From contig JAFEKR010000015.1 of assembly GCA_019022495.1 (NCBI GenBank), positions 434,001-498,000 on the forward strand: a DNA stretch of 64,000 bases, given 5' to 3'. The translations under genes and the position numbers were made by a program. This DNA is from Epichloe hybrida. Its lineage: Eukaryota; Ascomycota; Sordariomycetes; Hypocreales; Clavicipitaceae. This document shows, piece by piece, positions 58,772 to 64,000 of this stretch (position 1 is its first letter; every line of letters begins with the position of its first letter). The notes under the pieces were generated by a model that saw only the letters and a program-made list of their open reading frames with translations, made no database searches and was not told the origin of the DNA.

Positions 58772-61700
58772 TCAAATGCCGCTCCATTTACCAAATTTCA
58801 CATATCTCTTGAACATTTCTTTCAGAATCGCCCTTCCACTGGCATCCATGGCATCGTTCAGGATCTTCCTCCCCTCTGGTGGCGTAATGTCGAAAATGGA
58901 GTTCATCGCCGGCTCCAGCGCTTCCCGGACCTGCGTTGACACATTGGACTCGAGTTGCAGTTTGACATATTGCACAAGCAGGAGGTACATGTGTCTGCCG
59001 GCGGAGCGCTTGGCCGCATCCGCCGCCGAGTCCAGAGAGCCATGCAGCTGAGAGCGCGATACGGCACCCGCGGTTGGTTCGCAGATGAGGGCGACGAGTT
59101 TGGCGTACAAGTGCGCGTGGGCTTCTTGCGTGGCTGCTTCTTTCGGGGGACCAGATGATGGCGAGGATTGTCGGGTGACGAGGCTCCGGAGTAGGATCTG
59201 CATCGTGCTGAGAAGCAAATGGAAATGACCCTCGAGGCGGATACGGTGCTTCTTGATGATGACTTCGACCAGCTTGCATAGCCAAGAGTAGGACGGGACA
59301 GTCTCGCCATCATCATCGAGGCATGCGAGGTCAGACATGGTACTGAGCGTGATTTCAATGTTCCATTGGCCCATGCATTGAGGCCGCCTTCCCAGGAGGG
59401 TTCGTAGGATACGGCAGATGATGTGCGGGTAAGAGGGTCGCTTCAACAGCAAGGAAGTCAACTCGCTGTGCACCGTGCCCAAGCTGAAGCCTTCTGCTGT
59501 GCTTAAAAGGAAATCGGTCGAGCCTGCTTTGGCATCAGTATACTGGTTTTATCGTTGAGAATCTGGAGCGAACCTACTGATGAGTTGGCCAGCCACATGC
59601 TCTATGGCAAGGAGCTGACCATCCGTATCACATCCATTCTTGAAACCATGCACCAACCTCCTCAAGTAGCCAAGCTTGGACGCCGCATCCATATTCTCGG
59701 TGGCCGACTCGACCAGCTCCCTGAGTAGTGCTTCGCGAAGACCGTGGGGCACTTTCTTGAGGTCATCAAAAGAGCTAGGCTGGGGCACCTCCACTGCATT
59801 TGAAAAGTATTTTCGGAGGAATATGTGGATCTTCCATGCTCTTATATCACCACTCTGCATAGCCTCTCTGGTGTGCTTCTCGAGTTTGCGTATAAATGAC
59901 GACTTGAGCTCTGTGAGACCGAATCGCTCAGAGACGGCGGACGCAGCATCCGTGGCCGCCAAAATGATCATATCCAAGCGCAAATCATGGCTGTCCAGCC
60001 ACTTCTTGCCAGTGATGCATGAAGTAATGACATTCACAACGCACTTCGACACAACCTGCTGGGTCTGCATCAACAACGAGACCAAGTCCTTGTTGGACCG
60101 AACACTAGTCGATTGCGAGAGCTCTGTGGCTAGACACCTGAGCAGAGTCATGTAAAAAGCCGGTAAACCAGAATGGTCAGGTTTCGCGTCTATAGATTGC
60201 TTCTCGCAGTTCGCTACAAATGTGGAAGCTTCTTGAAAATACTTGATGCTGCGCTCATCGACGTGGTCAGCCATTTGCTTGACCACAGCAGTAGCCATGA
60301 GAGAGAACCTCTCAATGAGCTCGACCACCAACTCATTGTTGTCTTGCGGAGGCACAGAGGCGCTTGACAGGGCTTCCGAGCATTCTACAAGATGAGCAAA
60401 CCGAAGGCCCTCGTAAAATGTCGGTCGTTTCATGATCTTGGCAGTGAGGCCCAGAATCAGCTTCCACCCAGCCAAATCGACATCTGCCGGGGAACTTGTC
60501 ATCGAAGACTGTCTTTTGGCCAACATCGCCATGATCTTCTCTCTTTGTGAACGGTCGAGCGAGTCCAGCGGCATGCTCGAAAGAATCTTCATCCACATCC
60601 GTCCGTTTTCACCTGGCCAGTCTCTCTCCTTCTGCGATTCGTCAAGGGCAGTGATTAGTCGGTCTGTCAAAGACCTTGCAAGATTTGCATCGCTCAGATT
60701 AACTTCATTACAAAGCAATGCAGTCCATAAAGTTGCAACGCCAGCAGTGCTTGATTTGCGGGATAAGAGCGCACCAGTCAGAACGGGCGGCAGCACTTTG
60801 GCCCGTGTAAAATACAGTTTGGCAAATCGACTGGACCCATTGAGTGTCCAAGCAAGATATTGCTGGTAGCCGACGTATTCATCAAATTCAGCATCCACTC
60901 CCAGTCCAATGGCTGAAGTCATCTTTCCTCCTTCGAGGACACGCGCGGAAGCCATATCGGCAGATAGTCTTTGCATCCATACCTCGATCAAAGCTGCCGG
61001 TTCTTCAGCATGAGCGTCATCTGGGGAAAGTATGTCCCAAAATTTGCAGCAGCACTTGAAAGCCTCGTACGATTCCGCGCTTAAAAGAGTTGACTTCTCA
61101 GCCGTCCTGGTTAAGCGCTTTTTGACTGCACTCCATATGTCACCTCGTTCGCTCGGATGTACCCATGAAACCACAGTTGATACGACCCGCCATCGCAAAG
61201 CAGAGAACGGGGATGAACCCTTGAACCCAGCCACCAAGTCAAACAGTTGCCGACCAATGGCATCAACGCACTGTTCACTACGCACTGATTGCGCAAGCGT
61301 TGACGCAAATACTGAAGTCGCCTGCGTGTTAGAAGCGGACGAGTTGTCCTTCACCCAAGCGATCATCTCATTCAGGCGCTGCGGAGACATCTCCGTCTCC
61401 AAAGTATTATGAAAGGAGTTCTTCCCTAACCCCCCACTCTGAAAAGCTTTGAACCAGGGCGATCTGTCCTGAAGTTTTCGGGTTTCGGCTTCGCAAAGTT
61501 GTTCGAACCACAATTGCAAAAAGCCCGGCAGGTCACGTCGAGTGCGAAACCCATCTTTCATGGCTTCAATGATTTCCGCAATTGACTCTTTGTCGTCTTC
61601 ATTGTTGTCTTGCTTTGCAATCCTCTCGCAAACTTCCTTTCGTAGTTGAGCCCCATCGTCAGACAATTGGAAAACGTCTGTTTCGCATTGAGCAATCTTG

Positions 61701-62954
61701 GCGACTAATGGCCAGTCTGTGCTTTTCTTTTGCAGAGCGTATTCTCGACAAACTCTGCGCAAATCCAACACAGAAATCGGCGAGGACTTTTCGATGGCCT
61801 CTTCTAGGATGCTTTGCATGAGTGAGTTGCGATCAGGCCGATCTCGAATTGCCTGCTCGGCAATTTGGAAAATTTGCTTGATCCACTCATCGTTATCTTT
61901 GCGCAACCCTCCTTTAGCCATGACCTTATAGCCATATGATGCGAGAAAGTACAAGGCTGGGACGGCTAGGTGTGCTGTGTTGCGGCATGAACTGAGAGCA
62001 GTATTGTGGGCTTCAAGCTCTCCTTTGTTGACGAATGCAGCCCGGCCTGGGAGCACAAAGTTGCGATACATGAAGTGTTGCAAACCAGGAAGCCAATTAT
62101 TCTTGAAGCTGTCTTCCACATGCATATTTTCTGGCGATTTGAAGGCGCCAAGCTTTGCTAGAACAAATGCAGCTGGTTCGAAAATGTGCTCGGCAACCTT
62201 TGACACATCATCCGGTCCTTGCAGATGAAGATCCCAGACTGTGGTGATGACCTGGACCCAGTTCTCGCAATCGCCTATTTGTTCGCGCCGATCGCTAGAC
62301 AAGAGGGTTTGGCATATTTTTAAAGCCGGCGTGGCAATGGCCGTTGCATCAGCGGCTGATGTACAAAATAGGGATTTAATGTGTTCGGCTCCAGGTTTGT
62401 CTCGCGAACATCTCTCCACAGTGCTGTCCAAGCGATCAAGGAGCCGTTTCACCGCGAAAAAAAGAGCTTTCGCGGTATCTAAGCAGCCCTCTTGGCTTCG
62501 TAATAGATCCATAGAGAAGCTCGTTGTTGTCGATCGCTTGCGTTTAGACGGCGGCAATGAATCCGGGGACTCGACCGGCTTGGCCACGTCTTTTAGCGTT
62601 TGCTGTAGTACCAGGAGGAACTTCCGGTCGGCAAGAGATTTCGCGAGCGAAAACAAAGGTATTCTCTGGAAGACGCAATCGAGAATCGTCCACGTAAGAG
62701 GATATCGTCGCAATTTTTCGGCTGCTTCTGGAGAACCGGTCATGGATTTCAGAAGCCATCGCAAACTACTTTCTTCTGCGGCATGAAAGCTATTGTGAGG
62801 AGTCGCAACTAGAAGATTCCACAGCGACTGGAGGGTTTCGCCATGATCTCCCGGCCCATTTTGATCCAGGCCTCGTACGGTCTTGACGAGATCCGTGTTG
62901 TCCTGTAAAGGTCAGTCGTTGCATCTGCCATCGGTGAGAACATGTCCGTACCAT
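58772..62954 (-). CDS. URB2: URB2/NPA2 nucleolar 60S ribosome biogenesis factor
   Basis: Exons (minus strand) are 62954-62952 (the ATG alone), 62902-59578 and 59523-58772, with introns of 49 and 54 nt, giving 1359 residues. Urb2 is part of early pre-60S particles in the nucleolus. The long protein is alpha-helical; the N-terminal SSLRWLLKSM...YPLTW region and the C-terminal domain (TSLLLKRPSYPHIICRILRT, KKHRIRLEGHFHLLLSTMQI) are the family signatures. Exon 2's frame has a TGA shortly upstream of DNTDLVKTVRG and no ATG, so the start must be spliced in. The only phase-matching site I find is ATG|GTACGG joined at TTTACAG|GAC with an ACTGAC branch, giving a three-base coding exon. An ATG-GTC pair at about 62980 is a weaker alternative. 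Confidence 0.85.
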
Positions 62955-63400
62955 CGTCGGCTTTCTTTCCAGATGACCATGCACAGGTGAAATGATTTGA
63001 GAATATTACTGCATGAGATGCCAATTCAGATTCAACGTCAGCGCATGAAAATTAAAAAATTAAAATAAAATTCAGCCGGACGCTGACTGCCCCACGGCAC
63101 CTTTTACTGTTGTAGCTCTTTTACTTTTTGCACACACTGGGCCAAAAATTCCAAAAGTTCTGCCGGTCGCAACCAGCCCGCATGCAACCGCCCGGGCCCT
63201 CACCGCCCTCGGGCAACATGAGCCATTCGCCGACTGCTTTTCGTGACGATTGACATCATAACAGTCTCTCCAGACGAAGCTGCCGATAGCTCACAAGTGA
63301 CGGCTCATTTGCATCAACCTTGCCGAGAACGTAAGTTGCCAAAGCGGCTCTCCTTGATAACAATTACAAAAGGCTCATGCACTCTAATATAGCATTCACA
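62955..63400. promoter_or_regulatory. Divergent promoter between URB2 and MIC10
   Basis: About 445 bp between the two starts with A/T-rich tracts at 63045-63070 and no TATA box of standard form. It serves two essential-process genes on opposite strands. Confidence 0.45.
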
Positions 63401-63742
63401 ATGGCTGAGTCCGCCCCTGCATCTGCGCCATCGAGCGCCATTTCCAGACCTGTTAGCGAGGCACTCCTCAACGAGAAGGTAATATCAGTTCATTACGAGA
63501 AACATTTTCGAGGTCCATAATCTAATATGAGTGTCCGCGTATAGTGGGATCGTTGTCTGTCGAACTTTCTCGTCAAGTCTACCATTGGTCTCGGTTTTGG
63601 TGTCGTCTTCTCCGTCCTCCTGTTCAAGCGACGAGCGTTCCCTGCCTTCATTGGCGCTGGATTCGGTGCCGGCCGGGCTTACGAGGAGTGCAACTTCAGC
63701 TTGAAGATTGCCGCCCGCGATCTCAAGAAGCAAAGCGCATAA
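63401..63742 (+). CDS. MIC10: MICOS complex subunit MIC10
   Basis: Exons are 63401-63478 and 63545-63742 (66-nt intron), giving 91 residues, the usual size. Mic10 oligomerises at crista junctions of the mitochondrial inner membrane and bends the membrane. The sequence shows [20 protein letters not shown] and the second glycine motif [14 protein letters not shown], that is the two GxGxG-type transmembrane hairpins typical of the family. The Ala/Ser/Pro-rich N-terminus lies in exon 1. Confidence 0.93.
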
Positions 63743-64000
63743 GTAGTTAATAAATCGAAAAAATCGTCGATCGAGGACACCACCATTGTATATCACGACA
63801 GTCGGGAAGCGATGGGAAATGGAGCAAGCAAGATAGAATATGGCATGAGCTCGGGGGTGAGCTCTGCCAGGGGTTAGCTGACTAGCCTAATTGAAGAATC
63901 AACCTCCTTTGTACAGCGTATCACATTATACAGCCGCCAGACTATCAACATTGCATTTTGGACCACGCAAGCTCTCTTTGGTCTGATTAAGGATCGGAGT
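63743..64000. other. 3' flank of MIC10, no gene seen
   Basis: Only short ORFs; the window ends here. Confidence 0.5.

Overview
The window is nuclear DNA from a filamentous ascomycete, most likely a Sordariomycete and plausibly Hypocreales. The evidence is short GT-AG introns (about 50 to 230 nt) with CTAAC/CTGAC-type branch points, fungus-specific families (RTA1-like, FSH hydrolase, highly reducing PKS, PEX8, GPI cell-wall protein), and a long AT-rich block whose broken reading frames are full of TAG/TAA in the manner of repeat-induced point mutation (RIP). All gene models were spliced by eye and frame-checked by counting; no search was run.

Layout. Bases 1 to about 8880 are a RIP-like AT-rich block with no intact gene. 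It holds a Ty1/copia Gag-Pol relic on the minus strand (about 5372-8540) and an unidentified plus-strand coding relic (about 2570-4360). From about 8880 to 12870 base composition is normal but gene-poor; a 366-bp MITE (9823-10188) sits here and a second MITE (15779-15907) lies further on. Next come a GPI-anchored cell-wall protein (12875-13830), an RTA1-family membrane protein (16574-17614), an M18 aspartyl aminopeptidase (18173-19810) and a Whi5/Nrm1-like G1/S repressor with a GC-AG intron (20393-21367, minus).

A compact polyketide locus follows. An FSH-family (LovG-like) serine hydrolase (23656-24769, minus) is divergent from a 2201-residue highly reducing PKS, KS-AT-DH-ER-KR-ACP without a methyltransferase domain (25886-32691, plus). 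They share a 1.1-kb intergenic region with three TGACGTC motifs and a TATA box. The PKS has no release domain, so the hydrolase is the likely off-loading enzyme. No transcription factor, P450 or transporter gene adjoins; the flanks are housekeeping genes.

The right half is mostly housekeeping: PFS2, a frameshifted hexapeptide acetyltransferase relic, DGAT1, STE14/ICMT, a small membrane protein, PEX8, an unknown 252-residue protein, an APH-like kinase, a DDR48-like repeat protein, a PI-PLC with an in-frame TAG, NRDE2, 3-ketodihydrosphingosine reductase, URB2 with a start codon apparently alone in its coding exon, and MIC10. Several neighbours are divergent pairs with short shared promoters (membrane protein/PEX8, NRDE2/KDSR, URB2/MIC10).
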